DNA of 64,000 nucleotides from Hippea jasoniae. Its GTDB lineage: Bacteria > Campylobacterota_A > Desulfurellia > Desulfurellales > Hippeaceae. A model generated the notes under the pieces. That model had not been told where the DNA came from, did no database searches, and saw nothing but the letters and a program-made list of their open reading frames with translations. Below are positions 50,070 to 61,475 of the stretch, piece by piece. Positions within the stretch are counted from its first letter, which is position 1. Each line of letters starts with the position of its first letter. The translations under genes were made by a program, and so were the position numbers. The DNA lies in the NCBI RefSeq assembly GCF_000744435.1, contig NZ_JQLX01000017.1:1-64000 (forward strand), read 5' to 3'.

Positions 50070-50903
50070 ATGCTGAAAAAGGTTATAAAATACGCCATAA
50101 TAGGTTTCTTAGCGTTATTTGTTTTTAATATGGTGTATTATCTATTTTCAAAACCACCCAATGTAGCTGTCATTAAACTTACAGGTGTTATATCAACAAA
50201 AACAGCCGATGATTTTATTAAAAACCTAAAAAAAGCGCAACATGACCCAAATATCAAAGCTATCCTGATAAAAATCAACTCACCCGGTGGTGATGCCTGT
50301 GCCAGCCAGCGTATCTACCTTGCCTTAAAAAACACAAAAAAATTCATTGTGGCATTGATTAAAACGATCGGGGCAAGCGGTGCATACTTTGCAGCATGTG
50401 GTGCAGATAAAATTGTAGCTTATCCAACATCTATTGTGGGCAGTATCGGTGTTATTTTTGAAACATTAAATTTCTCAGAACTTGCAAAAAGGGCTGGAGT
50501 AAATCTATTTGTCGTTAAAACAGGGAAGGTTAAAGATTTTGGCAATCCTTTCAGAAAACCCGATAAACAGGATATAAAAATGATCTATTCTGTTTTAGAA
50601 AGTATTTACAATCAATTTTTAGAAGCCGTTTCAACTGCCCGCCATATACCAATAGATAAGCTCAAATCCTATGCAGATGGTAGCGTTTTTAGTGGTAAAC
50701 AGGCAAAGGCATTGAAATTAATAGACTCAACAAAAGGTATTGATGCAGCAGAAGGCTTCATAAAGCAAAATACAGGTATAAAACATATTAAAACAACCTT
50801 AATTGAAAACAAAAATCCATTTGACAGAATGGTTGAAAGCTTTTCTTTCCTAAACTATCTATCTGAACTTACCTATCCAACTTTTAAGGCAATCTATCAA
50901 TGA
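50070..50903 (+). CDS. sppA: Signal peptide peptidase SppA, 36K type
   Basis: Membrane-anchored serine protease of 277 aa that clears cleaved signal peptides. One N-terminal helix (residues 9-26). Catalytic Ser lies in KTIGASGAYFAACGADKIVA, and the Lys dyad partner is in the later VKTGKVKDFGNPFRKPD segment. INSPGGDACAS is also diagnostic. Overlaps the next gene by 4 nt (ATGA). Confidence 0.92.
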   Translation: MLKKVIKYAIIGFLALFVFNMVYYLFSKPPNVAVIKLTGVISTKTADDFIKNLKKAQHDPNIKAILIKINSPGGDACASQRIYLALKNTKKFIVALIKTIGASGAYFAACGADKIVAYPTSIVGSIGVIFETLNFSELAKRAGVNLFVVKTGKVKDFGNPFRKPDKQDIKMIYSVLESIYNQFLEAVSTARHIPIDKLKSYADGSVFSGKQAKALKLIDSTKGIDAAEGFIKQNTGIKHIKTTLIENKNPFDRMVESFSFLNYLSELTYPTFKAIYQ

Positions 50904-51822
50904 TTAAGCTAAATCTCATTAAACACAACCTGCCTGAAAAAATAGATATACCCGAAAAATACAAAAAAACAAAAAAGATTGCTTTAGGTGTAGCTTTAGC
51001 TTTAATTGCAATATTCCTGATTATCGGCTCCTATCAAACCCTAAAACTTTTCAAAAAAGTTAACAAAATCACCGTTGTTAAACCAAAAATAGAAAAACAG
51101 ATTGCAAAAAAGAAAACAATAAAACCAAAACATGAACCCAGCATACATGTAAAAACTCCAAAAACACAACCAGAGGGAAACAAAAAATCAAAAAAGGAAC
51201 AGAAAACCAAGAAAGAGGAAGTAGAAAAACTGATAAAAAAGAGTGAAAGTGCCCCGATCTTTAGTATTGAGGTAGCATTTACAACAATCCCCAAAAAACC
51301 AAAACCTGACAATACAACAAAACTACTGCCGCCGCTTCCTGCTCAATTTACCATTAAACAGCCAAAACCCAGACCAAAACAAAAACCACTACCAATTTAT
51401 ACAGTAACCATTAAAACCTCAAATCCCTCTGTGGCTATAAGAATATTAAAATCCAATAAAATAGGATATAAACTTTCAAAGAAAGCTATCACAAAAGGCT
51501 TTGTGTATGATGTTTATGTGGGTGGTCTTACAAGCTACAATGCAACATTAAAATTTGCAAAAGCCCTCAAAGCAAGGGGTTATAATGTTTATGCAATAAA
51601 AAATATAAACCTTCTATACTACTGTTTAATTGATAAATCCGTTGAATCTCAAAAGAAATTAGCTTACAAAAAAGCCTGGTCAAAAACCGTTTTCAAAATC
51701 ATATTCAAAGCAAAACCCAAAAAGAGCTTTATCTGGTATATACGATTTTCAACACCATCAAAGGCAATCATTAAAACCTTGAAAAAATACGGCTATTACC
51801 CTATAATCAAAACGGTAAAAAA

Positions 51823-51832
<10 letters not shown>
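50900..51832 (+). CDS. Membrane-anchored Lys/Pro-rich protein with SPOR-like C-terminal part
   Basis: Protein of 310 aa. A short cytosolic start (1-25) is followed by one membrane helix (about 26-45) and a long Lys/Pro-rich linker (55-170) able to span the periplasm. The C-terminal region (from about 172) has YTVTIKTSNPSVAIRILKSN and VYDVYVGGLTSYNATLKFAKAL, resembling a SPOR domain for denuded peptidoglycan. That assignment is tentative. Its stop TAG lies inside the tRNA-Pro gene, so coding and tRNA overlap by 10 nt. Confidence 0.65.
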
Positions 51833-52373
<541 letters not shown>

Positions 52374-52376
52374 CCA

Positions 52377-52745
52377 CTACTCTGCTGATTTTTCTACAAA
52401 CTCCACAATCGAAACGGCTGCAGCATCACCCTTTCTAAAGCCCAATTTAATCCTTCTAACATAACCGCCGTTTCTTGTGGCAAACCGTGGAGCGATATTG
52501 TCAAATAATTTTCTCACAGCTTTTTTGTTGTTGTTCAACTTAGCCAAAGCCTTTCTACGGGAGGCAAGAGTGTCGTTTTTTGCCATTGTAATCAACTTGC
52601 TTATAAACCTGACAAGCTCCCTTGCCTTGGCATCTGTGGTTTGAATCCTCTCATTCTCAATCAATGCAATTGCAAGGTTTCTCAATAAATGTTTTCTTCT
52701 TTCTGAATCGATACTTAATGTTTTGTATCCCTTTCTATGTCTCAT
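52377..52745 (-). CDS. rplQ: 50S ribosomal protein L17
   Basis: L17 of 122 aa. The start [25 protein letters not shown] and the [23 protein letters not shown] end are diagnostic. It follows rpoA with an 11-nt overlap in the conserved alpha operon order. Confidence 0.97.
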   Translation of the reverse strand: MRHRKGYKTLSIDSERRKHLLRNLAIALIENERIQTTDAKARELVRFISKLITMAKNDTLASRRKALAKLNNNKKAVRKLFDNIAPRFATRNGGYVRRIKLGFRKGDAAAVSIVEFVEKSAE

Positions 52746-53757
52746 TGCCCTCTCCTTCTTTGGCTTTTATCATATTTTCTATCGTCTCAAGCTGCTTTTG
52801 CGTAAAACTCATACCGAGCTCTAAGTTTAGCTGGGCAAGAGCATCCTTAATCTCTTTAAGTGACTGTTTGCCAAAATTCTTGGTGTTTAGAAGCTCTGCA
52901 TCTGTTTTCTGAACAAGTTCATAAATATACCTAATTTTATGAGCTGCAAGACAATTTGAAGCCCTTACATTGAGTTCAAGCTCCTCAATTGGTTTAAGAA
53001 GAGCCTCGTTAATTTGTTCTTCCTGCTGTGTTGAGGTTTGCTCTTCCATCGAAACCTTTCTGAAGTCTCCAGCAAAAATAGATATGTAATTACCAAGAAT
53101 AAAACTTGCTGTTTTCAAAGCATCCTGAGGCGTAACAGTTTTATCCGTTTCTATCTCAAGAATCAATCTTTCGTAGTTATAATAATCTTTCGTTGTGCTT
53201 TTATCCACATGATATGAAACCTTTACAATTGGCGAAAACAATGCATCGATAGGTATATATCCCATATCTGTATTGACCATTTCATAATTTGCCTGTCTGT
53301 AGCCTATACCCTTTTCAAGGTAAAGCTTTGCTTTAAATTCAGCATCATCCATCAGCTCTGCAATATAAGCATCCTGACTAACAACCTCAACCTGTGCAGG
53401 TGTTTGGATATCCGCAGCCGTAATAATTCCGGGGCCTTTCTTTTCTATATACGCCTCAGCTCTTTCAAAATCATCCGTAAGGGCCTTAAATCTCATATGT
53501 TTGAGATTCAATATAATGTTTAAAACATCCTCTTTGACACCCTCTATTGTGCTAAATTCATGCTCCACACCTTCTATTTCCACACCCACAACGGCAACAC
53601 CGGGTATCGAAGATAACAAGATCCTCCTCAAAACGTTGCCAATGGTTATAGCATAACCCTCATTTAAAGGATCCAGTATAAATCTTCCAAACTCATCTGA
53701 AACCTTATCTATTTTTACCTCTTCAGGCAATGTCAGATACTTAAAAACGCCCTTCAT
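52735..53757 (-). CDS. rpoA: RNA polymerase subunit alpha
   Basis: Alpha subunit of 340 aa. The N-terminal domain (assembly of beta and beta') has the [25 protein letters not shown] segment. The C-terminal domain (about 250-320), which contacts UP elements and activators, has [16 protein letters not shown] and [10 protein letters not shown]-type helices (here [13 protein letters not shown]). Middle gene of the alpha operon. Confidence 0.97.
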   Translation of the reverse strand: MKGVFKYLTLPEEVKIDKVSDEFGRFILDPLNEGYAITIGNVLRRILLSSIPGVAVVGVEIEGVEHEFSTIEGVKEDVLNIILNLKHMRFKALTDDFERAEAYIEKKGPGIITAADIQTPAQVEVVSQDAYIAELMDDAEFKAKLYLEKGIGYRQANYEMVNTDMGYIPIDALFSPIVKVSYHVDKSTTKDYYNYERLILEIETDKTVTPQDALKTASFILGNYISIFAGDFRKVSMEEQTSTQQEEQINEALLKPIEELELNVRASNCLAAHKIRYIYELVQKTDAELLNTKNFGKQSLKEIKDALAQLNLELGMSFTQKQLETIENMIKAKEGEGNET

Positions 53758-53778
53758 TTTGCTTCCCTTCGTTATTTT

Positions 53779-54405
53779 TTATTTAGAGTACAACTCAACA
53801 ATGGCGTTTTCGTTGAATGGTGGCTGTACATCATCTCTTGTTGGAATGTCAGCAAATGTAGCCGACACATTATCCATATCAACAACAATCCACGAAGCAG
53901 ATGATCTTCTTGCATTCTCCTCAAATCTCTGTTTGAACTCCTCTTTGGATTTCATTTTATCTGAAACAGATACAACATCCCCTTTTTTGACAAGATAAGA
54001 AGGGATATTTACCTTTTTGCCGTTCACTTTGATATGGCCATGCGCAACAAGTCTCCTTGCCTCTCTTCTTGATGATGCAAAACCAGCCCTGTAAACAACA
54101 TTATCAAGCCTGCGCTCAAGTAAGATAACAAGATTTGCACCTGTTTCACCCTTCTGGCGCTTTGCCTCTTCAAAATACCTTCTAAACTGACGCTCTAAAA
54201 CTCCATATACCGCTTTGGCTTTTTGTTTTTCGGCTAAATGCAGAGCATATGATGATAACTTCCTTCTTGTATTTCTGCTTTTTCCGGGTGGATAAGGCCT
54301 TCTTTCAAAGGCACACTTATCGGTAAAGCATCTTTCACCTTTTAAGAAAAGCTTAACGCCCAATGCTCTACATCTTCTACATGCAGGTCCAGTATATACA
54401 GCCAT
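53779..54405 (-). CDS. rpsD: 30S ribosomal protein S4
   Basis: S4 of 208 aa with an S4 RNA-binding domain (about 98-160: [28 protein letters not shown]). The N-terminus keeps the zinc-type four-Cys set (CRRC and CFTDKC). Primary 16S binder; in many bacteria also the translational repressor of this operon. Confidence 0.97.
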   Translation of the reverse strand: MAVYTGPACRRCRALGVKLFLKGERCFTDKCAFERRPYPPGKSRNTRRKLSSYALHLAEKQKAKAVYGVLERQFRRYFEEAKRQKGETGANLVILLERRLDNVVYRAGFASSRREARRLVAHGHIKVNGKKVNIPSYLVKKGDVVSVSDKMKSKEEFKQRFEENARRSSASWIVVDMDNVSATFADIPTRDDVQPPFNENAIVELYSK

Positions 54406-54417
54406 ACTTTAGTCTCC

Positions 54418-54804
54418 TTATACCCTTCTTCTTTTAGGTGGTCTACACCCGTTATGTGGAATAGGTGTAACATCTTTAATAGACTTAACCCTTAACCCTG
54501 CTGACTGAAGAGATCTGATAGCCGTCTCTCTTCCGGGACCAGGTCCTTTTACCCTGACATCGATCTCTTTCATGCCCATTGCCATTGCCTTCTTGGCAGC
54601 ACTTTCGGCTGCAAGCTGGGCGGCAAACGGGGTTCCCTTCCTTGTGCCTTTAAAACCAGCATCGCCAGCAGAAGACCAGCACAATACATTTCCATCTTGA
54701 TCGGTAATAGTTACTATCGTATTGTTAAATGTAGCCTGAATATGTGCTATACCACTTACGACATTTCTCTTGACCTTTTTCTTTTTCCTAACCGTTTTAG
54801 CCAT
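54418..54804 (-). CDS. rpsK: 30S ribosomal protein S11
   Basis: S11 of 128 aa. [41 protein letters not shown] and [15 protein letters not shown] are the conserved blocks. Sits between rpsM and rpsD as in most bacteria. Confidence 0.98.
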   Translation of the reverse strand: MAKTVRKKKKVKRNVVSGIAHIQATFNNTIVTITDQDGNVLCWSSAGDAGFKGTRKGTPFAAQLAAESAAKKAMAMGMKEIDVRVKGPGPGRETAIRSLQSAGLRVKSIKDVTPIPHNGCRPPKRRRV

Positions 54805-54820
54805 CTACGCTCATCTCCTT

Positions 54821-55180
54821 TTATTTTCTACCTACGGTTTTCTTCTTACCTTTTCTGGTTCTTGCATTTGTTCTCGTTCTCTGACCTCTTACAGGCAAGC
54901 CCCTCCTGTGCCTTAAACCTCTGTAATTACCAAGATCCATTAAAGCCTTGATATTCATTGCCACTTCTTTTCTTAGCTCACCTTCAACCTTATAATCAGC
55001 AATAACGCTCCTTATACGTTGAATCTCCTCAGGTGTTAGCTCGTGTGTTCTTTTGTCAGGATCAACATTAGCTTTTGAGAGAATCTCTAAAGAACGCGTC
55101 CTGCCAACACCGTAGATGTAGGTTAAAGCGATAAAAATCTTTTTGTTCCTTGGTAATTCAACTCCAGCAATTCGTGCCAC
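54821..55180 (-). CDS. rpsM: 30S ribosomal protein S13
   Basis: S13 of 119 aa starting [26 protein letters not shown]. The basic C-terminal tail ends [21 protein letters not shown]. The start codon is GTG with GGAGGT upstream. rpmJ is 11 nt upstream in the operon. Confidence 0.97.
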   Translation of the reverse strand: MARIAGVELPRNKKIFIALTYIYGVGRTRSLEILSKANVDPDKRTHELTPEEIQRIRSVIADYKVEGELRKEVAMNIKALMDLGNYRGLRHRRGLPVRGQRTRTNARTRKGKKKTVGRK

Positions 55181-55191
55181 TTAAACCTCCA

Positions 55192-55305
55192 TTAACCCTG
55201 TCTTTGTTTATGTTTAGGGTTTTCGCATACAACCCTTACAACACCTTTTCTTCTTATAATTTTACATTTAGGACAAATCTTCTTCACAGATGGCCTAACC
55301 TTCAT
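55192..55305 (-). CDS. rpmJ: 50S ribosomal protein L36
   Basis: Ribosomal protein of 37 aa. [21 protein letters not shown] begins the protein, and the zinc ligands are C11, C14, C27 and H32 (CPKC...CENPKH), the zinc-binding C+ form. GGAGGT precedes the ATG. Order infA-rpmJ-rpsM is the standard one. Confidence 0.95.
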   Translation of the reverse strand: MKVRPSVKKICPKCKIIRRKGVVRVVCENPKHKQRQG

Positions 55306-55321
55306 TTCAAACCTCCGCTTC

Positions 55322-55540
55322 CTATTTATACCTATAGACTATTCTGCCACGTTCAATACTGTATGGAGAAAGCTCAACCTTAACCTTATCTCCAGGCAAA
55401 ATCTTGATGAAATGCATGCGCATCTTCCCTGCAACATGAGCAAGTACAATATGACCGTTTTTCAATTTTACACGAAACATTGCATTGGGCAATGCCTCTA
55501 CAACCTCTCCATCAACAGAAATACTCTTTTCCTTAGCCAT
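55322..55540 (-). CDS. infA: Translation initiation factor IF-1
   Basis: OB-fold protein of 72 aa that occupies the A site during initiation. [17 protein letters not shown]-type start (here [17 protein letters not shown]), [20 protein letters not shown] and [13 protein letters not shown] are conserved. Overlaps map by 8 nt. Confidence 0.97.
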   Translation of the reverse strand: MAKEKSISVDGEVVEALPNAMFRVKLKNGHIVLAHVAGKMRMHFIKILPGDKVKVELSPYSIERGRIVYRYK

Positions 55541-56297
55541 TACCTACCTCACTTAAGATAAACGGACCTTCATCTGTAATTGCCACTGTATGCTCAAAAT
55601 GAGCAGATGGTTCACCGTCAGCTGTAACAACAGTCCACTTATCCTTTAAAACTTTTACCCTCCAGGTGCCGGCATTAATCATAGGCTCGATAGCTATAAC
55701 CATCCCAACCTTTAACAGAGGACCTCTAAAATTCTTATCCGGCACATAGTTGGGCACCTGCGGATCTTCATGTAAGTTTCTACCAATCCCATGACCCACA
55801 TAATCCCTGACAGCAGAAAAACCAAAGCTCTCTACATAACTTTGAATAGCCTCAGAGATGTCGTAAAGAAAATTACCCGCTTTTGCTGAAGCGATGCCGC
55901 GATAGAGTGCCTCTTTTGTAACCTTCATCAGCTTCTTTTTCTTTTCATCTATATTTCCAACAGCCACGGTAATTGCCGAATCACCATACCATCCATCATA
56001 AACAAGACCAAAATCAAGGCTTATTATATCTCCCTCTTTCAAAACCCTCTTTTTTGAGGGTATACCGTGCACTACTTCTTCATTAATCGATGTACACAGC
56101 GATTTAGGAAAGCCACCGTAGCCTTTAAAGGCGCATTTAGCATGCCTCTTTTTGGCTTCTTTTTCGGCTACTTCATTTAAATACTCGGTGGTTATACCAG
56201 GTTTTACCTCATTTTTCAAGATGTTAAGTATTTCGCCAACCATCTGGTTGACCCTATACATCTTTTCTATTTCTTCTTTGCTTTTAAGTAAGATCAT
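55533..56297 (-). CDS. map: Methionine aminopeptidase, type I
   Basis: Removes N-terminal Met from new proteins, 254 aa. Metal ligands: Asp in [16 protein letters not shown], His in [13 protein letters not shown], Glu in [10 protein letters not shown] and the final HFEHTVAIT. Coupled to adk through an ATGA overlap. Confidence 0.97.
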   Translation of the reverse strand: MILLKSKEEIEKMYRVNQMVGEILNILKNEVKPGITTEYLNEVAEKEAKKRHAKCAFKGYGGFPKSLCTSINEEVVHGIPSKKRVLKEGDIISLDFGLVYDGWYGDSAITVAVGNIDEKKKKLMKVTKEALYRGIASAKAGNFLYDISEAIQSYVESFGFSAVRDYVGHGIGRNLHEDPQVPNYVPDKNFRGPLLKVGMVIAIEPMINAGTWRVKVLKDKWTVVTADGEPSAHFEHTVAITDEGPFILSEVGNG

Positions 56298-56935
56298 TTC
56301 AGCACTTCTTTTACCCTTTCAAAGATCTCTTCGATCTCACCCATTCCATCAACAACAACAAGTTTACCGCTATTTTTATAATAATAGATTAGAGGCATCG
56401 TTGATTTCTTGTAAACCTCAAGTCTGTTTCTAACAACCTCTTCTTTATCATCGTCACGCTGAATAAGCTTCCCGCCACACTTGTCGCAAACACCGTCTTC
56501 TTTAGGAGGGTTATACTTTATATGATAAACAGCACCGCAGCTTTCGCATACCCTTCTGCCGGTTAGGCGGGATATAATCTCCTCTTCAGGAACATCTATA
56601 AGCAACACTTTATCAAGATTTAAACCGTTCTTTTGGAGCATTTCATCAAATGCTTTGGCCTGAGCGGTTGTGCGTGGAAAACCATCAAGTATAAAACCGT
56701 TTTTACAATCCTCCTGCTTTATTCTTTTTTCCATCATATCAATAATAATATCATCAGGCACAAGCTCACCTTTATCCATGTAGGCTTTTGCCTTTTTACC
56801 CAGCTCTGTTTGCTCTTTAACCTCTTTTCTTAAAATATCACCCGTTGAAATCTGAGGAATATTATACTCTTTGGAAATCAATACACCCTGCGTACCCTTG
56901 CCAACACCGGGTGCTCCAAGCAGAATCAAAATCAT
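56294..56935 (-). CDS. adk: Adenylate kinase with zinc LID
   Basis: Interconverts ATP + AMP and 2 ADP, 213 aa. P-loop GAPGVGKGTQ (7-16), AMP-site DGFPRTTAQA, and a LID domain with two Cys pairs (CESC and CDKC) that bind zinc, as in Gram-positive and many thermophilic enzymes. Placed between secY and map as usual. Confidence 0.97.
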   Translation of the reverse strand: MILILLGAPGVGKGTQGVLISKEYNIPQISTGDILRKEVKEQTELGKKAKAYMDKGELVPDDIIIDMMEKRIKQEDCKNGFILDGFPRTTAQAKAFDEMLQKNGLNLDKVLLIDVPEEEIISRLTGRRVCESCGAVYHIKYNPPKEDGVCDKCGGKLIQRDDDKEEVVRNRLEVYKKSTMPLIYYYKNSGKLVVVDGMGEIEEIFERVKEVLK

Positions 56936-56944
56936 TCTATCCCC

Positions 56945-58243
56945 CTACCTCGTCCTTCTGTTTTTCAAAAATCCTTCGTAATTTCTCATATACAGATGAG
57001 CCTGAATCTGCATGATCGTATCCAAAGCAACCTGTACAACGATCAACAGCGCCGTTCCACCAAAATAAAACGGCACATTAAACTTTCTAATTAAAATCCA
57101 GGGTAGCACACATACAAAAGATAAGTATATTGCCCCACCAAATGTAAGCCTGTCTAACACCCAATCGAGATACTGTGCGGTATATTTACCCGGCCTTATA
57201 CCCGGAATAAAGCCGTTATTTTTCTTTAAGTTATCCGCAATCTCTTTTGGATTAAACACTATAGCTGTGTAAAAATATGCAAAGAAAAAGATCAATGCTA
57301 TATAAACAACACTATAAACAAGGCTTCCAGGCATAATGTAATCAGAAACTCTCTTTAAAAACGGAATATTGACTATCTTTGTGATTGTTACAGGAAACAG
57401 CAGAATTGATGAAGCAAAGATTGGAGGAATAACACCCGAAACATTGATTTTTAACGGTATATAGCTGGTCTGTCCGCCATAAAGCCTTCTTCCAACCATT
57501 CTTCTTGGATACTGGACAGGAATCCTTCTCTGGGCAAGCTCCACAAACACAACAAAGGCAACCACAGCTATAGCAACGGCAAATATAACAAGCAGCGATA
57601 ATACGCTCATCTCGCCTGCGCTAACAAGCCTGAATAAATTACCTAACGCTGCAGGCAATCTTGCCACAATACCAGCAAAAATCAATAGCGATATACCGTT
57701 TCCGATACCCCTTTCTGTAATTTGCTCACCAACAAACATCAAAAACACGCTACCTGCCGTCATTGTCATCGATGTAAACAATACAAAAGGCAAACCGTGC
57801 CATATTACAACAGGCGCACCACCTGGTCCATGCATCGATTGCAAACCAATTGCAATACCCAATCCCTGGAGAAATGAAATAATAACCGTGCCGTAGCGTG
57901 TATACTCCGTAATTTTCCTTCTGCCTGCCTCACCCTCTTTTTTTAACGCTGCAAGTTCAGGACTTACAGCTGTTAACAACTCTATAATAATAGCAGCTGA
58001 AATATAAGGCATGATACCAAGTGAGATGATACTAAAGTTCTTGATAGCACCGCCAGAAAACAGGTTAAACAAACCCAGTGCTGTGCCTTTTGCCTGCTCA
58101 AAGATCACAGCCAATACATGGGGATCAACTCCAGGTGTAGGCACATGGGCAGCAATTCTAAAAACAAGAAACATCAAAAAGGTAAAGAATAATCTCTTAT
58201 TCAGCTCAGGAACATTAAAGATATTGGAATAATCTTCCTTCAC
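56945..58243 (-). CDS. secY: Protein translocase subunit SecY
   Basis: Central channel of the Sec translocon, 432 aa with ten predicted helices. The plug region FNLFSGGAIKNFSIISLGIMPYISA and the cytoplasmic loop AQRRIPVQYPRR (ribosome/SecA contact) are clear. Overlaps rplO by 4 nt. Confidence 0.98.
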   Translation of the reverse strand: MKEDYSNIFNVPELNKRLFFTFLMFLVFRIAAHVPTPGVDPHVLAVIFEQAKGTALGLFNLFSGGAIKNFSIISLGIMPYISAAIIIELLTAVSPELAALKKEGEAGRRKITEYTRYGTVIISFLQGLGIAIGLQSMHGPGGAPVVIWHGLPFVLFTSMTMTAGSVFLMFVGEQITERGIGNGISLLIFAGIVARLPAALGNLFRLVSAGEMSVLSLLVIFAVAIAVVAFVVFVELAQRRIPVQYPRRMVGRRLYGGQTSYIPLKINVSGVIPPIFASSILLFPVTITKIVNIPFLKRVSDYIMPGSLVYSVVYIALIFFFAYFYTAIVFNPKEIADNLKKNNGFIPGIRPGKYTAQYLDWVLDRLTFGGAIYLSFVCVLPWILIRKFNVPFYFGGTALLIVVQVALDTIMQIQAHLYMRNYEGFLKNRRTR

Positions 58244-58674
58244 TGTAATACCTCTACTTTACCACCAGCTTTTTCTATCTTTTCTTTGGCTGTTTTTGAG
58301 AATGCATCAGCAATAACGGTTATAGCTTTTGTTAATTCACCGCCACCAAGGATTTTAACAGGTTTATTGCCCTTTATAAGCCTGTGCTCAACAAGGTAAT
58401 TTATATCAACAAGATCGCCATCTGAGCAATACTTTTCAAGTTTATCGACATTCACAATCTCATACTCAACTCTAAAGGGATTCTTAAAACCCCTTTTTGG
58501 TAGGCGTCTGTAGATAGGTGTCTGTCCGCCTTCAAAATAAGCCGGTTTTGCACCGCCAGACCTTGCCCTTTCACCCTTATTACCCTTGCCAGCTGTTGTG
58601 CCCCAGCCAGAACCGTCTCCTCTACCTACCCTTTTTCTTTTTTTAACTATTTGCGGCAGTTCATAAAGTTCCAT
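58240..58674 (-). CDS. rplO: 50S ribosomal protein L15
   Basis: L15 of 144 aa. The Gly-rich N-terminus KKRKRVGRGDGSGWGTTAGKG and the ARSGGAKPAYFEGGQTPIYRRLPKRGF block are typical. Upstream of secY in the spc operon, coupled by a 4-nt overlap. Confidence 0.97.
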   Translation of the reverse strand: MELYELPQIVKKRKRVGRGDGSGWGTTAGKGNKGERARSGGAKPAYFEGGQTPIYRRLPKRGFKNPFRVEYEIVNVDKLEKYCSDGDLVDINYLVEHRLIKGNKPVKILGGGELTKAITVIADAFSKTAKEKIEKAGGKVEVLQ

Positions 58675-58688
58675 ATCTTACACCTCTC

Positions 58689-58868
58689 CTATAATTCTTC
58701 AACTTTTACCATAAAGGAAATTTTCTTAATCATTCCTCTTATGTAGGGTGAATCTTTCCTTATTACAAATTTATTTGGCCTTTTCAAACCCAAAGCAATT
58801 GCCGTTTTTCTTATTGAAGGTTTTTGACCAATTAAACTTCTTGTTAGAGTAATTTTCAGATCAGCCAT
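58689..58868 (-). CDS. rpmD: 50S ribosomal protein L30
   Basis: L30 of 59 aa: ITLTRSLIGQKPSIRKTAIALGL is the signature. ATG 58868 (MADLKITL) is preferred to an upstream in-frame GTG because GAGGTGG lies before it and homologs begin there. Confidence 0.94.
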   Translation of the reverse strand: MADLKITLTRSLIGQKPSIRKTAIALGLKRPNKFVIRKDSPYIRGMIKKISFMVKVEEL

Positions 58869-58876
58869 TTTCCACC

Positions 58877-59350
58877 TCACTTAAGTCCTCTTACTTTGAA
58901 GATTTCATCCTTATCTCTCAATAAACTCAACGCTTTCAATAGAGCATGGGAAAGATTGTACACATTATTAGAACCAATAGACTTTGTAACAATATTTCTG
59001 ATGCCGCACACCTCTAATATTGCCCTTGCTGTGTTACCGGCAATAATTCCCGTACCTGGCCTTGCTGGTTTAATCAAAACCCTGCCGGCACCCTCTTTGA
59101 CCTCAAGCTGATGAGGAATCGTGCCATCTTCTGTTATAGGAACCGTAATCAAATTCTTCTTTGCCTTCTCTATTGCCTTTTTAATAGCCTCTGGAACCTC
59201 ATGTGATTTACCAAGTCCAAGCCCCACTCTTCCGTTTTTATCACCAACTGCTACTAAAGCAGAAAATCTAAATCTCCTTCCGCCTTTAACAACCTTGGTA
59301 ACCCTCTTTATAGTTATAACCTGCTCTTCAAACTCTTTCTCAACCGCCAT
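58877..59350 (-). CDS. rpsE: 30S ribosomal protein S5
   Basis: S5 of 157 aa with the double-stranded RNA-binding N-domain ([24 protein letters not shown]) and [23 protein letters not shown] 59350 is chosen over GTG 59359: GAGGTGG is spaced correctly for the former. Confidence 0.96.
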   Translation of the reverse strand: MAVEKEFEEQVITIKRVTKVVKGGRRFRFSALVAVGDKNGRVGLGLGKSHEVPEAIKKAIEKAKKNLITVPITEDGTIPHQLEVKEGAGRVLIKPARPGTGIIAGNTARAILEVCGIRNIVTKSIGSNNVYNLSHALLKALSLLRDKDEIFKVRGLK

Positions 59351-59361
59351 AACCACCACCT

Positions 59362-59724
59362 CTAAAATTTAAGTCCGGCTTCTCGAGCGCTTTCTGCTAA
59401 AGCCTTCACTTTACCGTGATAGATATATCCGTTTCTATCAAAAACAACCTTATCTATACCTTTCTCTAAAGCCTTTTTTGCTATAGCCTCACCAACAACC
59501 TTTGCCGATGATATATTGCATCCCTTTACCTTATCCCTTAAATCGATATCCAATGTCGATGCAGATACAATTGTTTGCTGGGCTTCATCGTCAATAATTT
59601 GAGCATAAATATGATTGAGGCTTTTATATACGCACAATCTTGGTCTTTCTTTAGTTCCTCTGATTTTGTATTTAATTCTGAGTTTTCTTCTTTTTCTTTC
59701 GGCTTTTCTATCTATTTTTGCCAT
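59362..59724 (-). CDS. rplR: 50S ribosomal protein L18
   Basis: L18 of 120 aa, binder of 5S r[42 protein letters not shown] and the closing [19 protein letters not shown] are conserved. Between rplF and rpsE. Confidence 0.97.
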   Translation of the reverse strand: MAKIDRKAERKRRKLRIKYKIRGTKERPRLCVYKSLNHIYAQIIDDEAQQTIVSASTLDIDLRDKVKGCNISSAKVVGEAIAKKALEKGIDKVVFDRNGYIYHGKVKALAESAREAGLKF

Positions 59725-59737
59725 CTACATACCCCCA

Positions 59738-60283
59738 TTATTTGCTTGCAGCCTTACCCATTTTTCTTCTGACATATTCGCCTTTGTATCTAATGCCTTT
59801 ACCCTTGTAGGGTTCTGGTGGTTTGATAGCCCTAATCTGGCTTGCCACAAGTCCTACAAGCTGCTTATCTATACCCGATACAGTTATCTCAACGCCCTTT
59901 TTATCAACCTCAACCTTAACACCATCAGGCACATTGTAAACAACATCGTGAGAAAAACCAACGGTTAAGGTTAGCTTATTACCGCTTGCTTGAGCCTTAT
60001 ATCCAACACCCTCAATCTGCAAAACCTTTGAAAATCCCTTTGAGACACCCTCAACTGCATTATTGATAAGGCTTCTGTAAAGCCCATGCATAGCTTTGGC
60101 TTTCTTTGAATCGTTAACAGACTTTATATAAATAAATTTATCGTCCTTTTCTACACTTACATAGTTGCCATCAAAACCCTGACTTAACTGACCCTTAGGT
60201 CCTTTAACAAAAACCTCTCCATCTTTAATCTGAACCTCTACCCCTGCTGGAATAGGGATAGGTTGTCTTCCTATCCTTGACAT
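59738..60283 (-). CDS. rplF: 50S ribosomal protein L6
   Basis: L6 of 181 aa, two tandem domains. Start MSRIGRQPIPIPAGVEV; second domain contains IEGVGYKAQ and the C-terminal PPEPYKGKGIRYKGEYVRRK signature near the sarcin-ricin loop contact. Confidence 0.98.
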   Translation of the reverse strand: MSRIGRQPIPIPAGVEVQIKDGEVFVKGPKGQLSQGFDGNYVSVEKDDKFIYIKSVNDSKKAKAMHGLYRSLINNAVEGVSKGFSKVLQIEGVGYKAQASGNKLTLTVGFSHDVVYNVPDGVKVEVDKKGVEITVSGIDKQLVGLVASQIRAIKPPEPYKGKGIRYKGEYVRRKMGKAASK

Positions 60284-60295
60284 TACTACCTCCTA

Positions 60296-60697
60296 TTAAA
60301 ATACCTCACAGATGTATTCACCGCCAATGCCAAGCTTCTTGGCTTCCTTTGTTGTCATTACACCCTTTGAAGTGGATATGATGCCAATGCCCAGACCGTT
60401 CATTACAGGCTTTATCTCATCAGCAGATATGTAAATCCTTCTGGAAGGCTTGGAAACCATCTTCATAGACATAATAACCGGCTTCCTTTTGTTCTCGTCA
60501 GCGTATTTTAAAAATACTCTGACGATATTTCTACTACCAACATTATCCAGCTTTTTGTAGTCTGATATATAACCTTCCTCTTTTAAAATCCTGCACACAT
60601 TCTCAACAAGGTTATTACTTGCTACATCAACATACTCATGCTTTGCTTTAAGCCCATTCTTAATCTTAGACAAGCAATCTGCTACCTTCTTACTCAT
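60296..60697 (-). CDS. rpsH: 30S ribosomal protein S8
   Basis: S8 of 133 aa. The C-terminal block GLGIGIISTSKGVMTTKEAKKLGIGGEYICEVF is the hallmark (TSKGVMT). In some bacteria S8 represses this operon by binding its mRNA; no site was identified here. Confidence 0.97.
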   Translation of the reverse strand: MSKKVADCLSKIKNGLKAKHEYVDVASNNLVENVCRILKEEGYISDYKKLDNVGSRNIVRVFLKYADENKRKPVIMSMKMVSKPSRRIYISADEIKPVMNGLGIGIISTSKGVMTTKEAKKLGIGGEYICEVF

Positions 60698-60704
60698 ACG
60701 CCAC

Positions 60705-60890
60705 CTACCAACTTGCCTTTTTTACGCCAGGAATTTCGCCTTTACCGGCCAATGTCCTAAAACATACTCTACAAATACCGAATTTTCTTATATATCCCCT
60801 TGGTCTCCCGCAGATCTGACATCTGTTTCTGGCCCTTACCTTAAACTTTGGGGGCCTTTTTGATTTCTCTATCAGAGCTTTTCTTGCCAT
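60705..60890 (-). CDS. rpsN: 30S ribosomal protein S14, zinc type
   Basis: Short type Z S14 of 61 aa. Zinc ligands in [21 protein letters not shown]. The ending [16 protein letters not shown]-type tail (here [14 protein letters not shown]) is complete. Confidence 0.97.
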   Translation of the reverse strand: MARKALIEKSKRPPKFKVRARNRCQICGRPRGYIRKFGICRVCFRTLAGKGEIPGVKKASW

Positions 60891-60901
60891 ACTCTCCCCT
60901 C

Positions 60902-61462
60902 TTAATTGGATTTTCTAAACGGCATACCAAATGCCTCAAGTAAAGCTTTAGCCTCTTGGTCGGTTTCGGCTGTCGTAACAATCGTGACCGATAAACCATG
61001 AATCTTTGCAATCTTGTCGTAATTGATCTCAGGGAAAATCAACTGCTCTGTAATTCCCAGTGTGTAATTACCCCTGCCGTCAAAACCTTTAAGCGGCACA
61101 CCCCTGAAATCCCTGATACGCGGAATGGCAAATGAAATAAATCTATCTAAAAACTCATAAGCCCTGTCCCCGCGCAAAGTTACCTTACAGCCAATAGGCA
61201 TACCTTTTCTTAACTTAAAGTTTGCAATAGACTTTCTTGCCCTGGTAATCACGCCCCTCTGACCTGTAATAATTGCAAGCTCATCTAAAACACTTTCTAA
61301 CAGCTTGATATCGTGCATACCCTCAGCAAGTCCCACATTCACAACGATTTTTTCAATCTTTGGAACCTGCATAACATTTTTATATGAAAACTCTTTCATC
61401 AAGCGAGGAATTATTTCTTCCCTGTAGATTGTCTTTAGCCTTGGAATGTACTTCTCAGACAT
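60902..61462 (-). CDS. rplE: 50S ribosomal protein L5
   Basis: L5 of 186 aa, contacting 5S rRNA and P-site tRNA. Conserved [36 protein letters not shown] and the C-terminal [16 protein letters not shown]. Confidence 0.98.
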   Translation of the reverse strand: MSEKYIPRLKTIYREEIIPRLMKEFSYKNVMQVPKIEKIVVNVGLAEGMHDIKLLESVLDELAIITGQRGVITRARKSIANFKLRKGMPIGCKVTLRGDRAYEFLDRFISFAIPRIRDFRGVPLKGFDGRGNYTLGITEQLIFPEINYDKIAKIHGLSVTIVTTAETDQEAKALLEAFGMPFRKSN

Positions 61463-61475
61463 TAATCATTCCTCC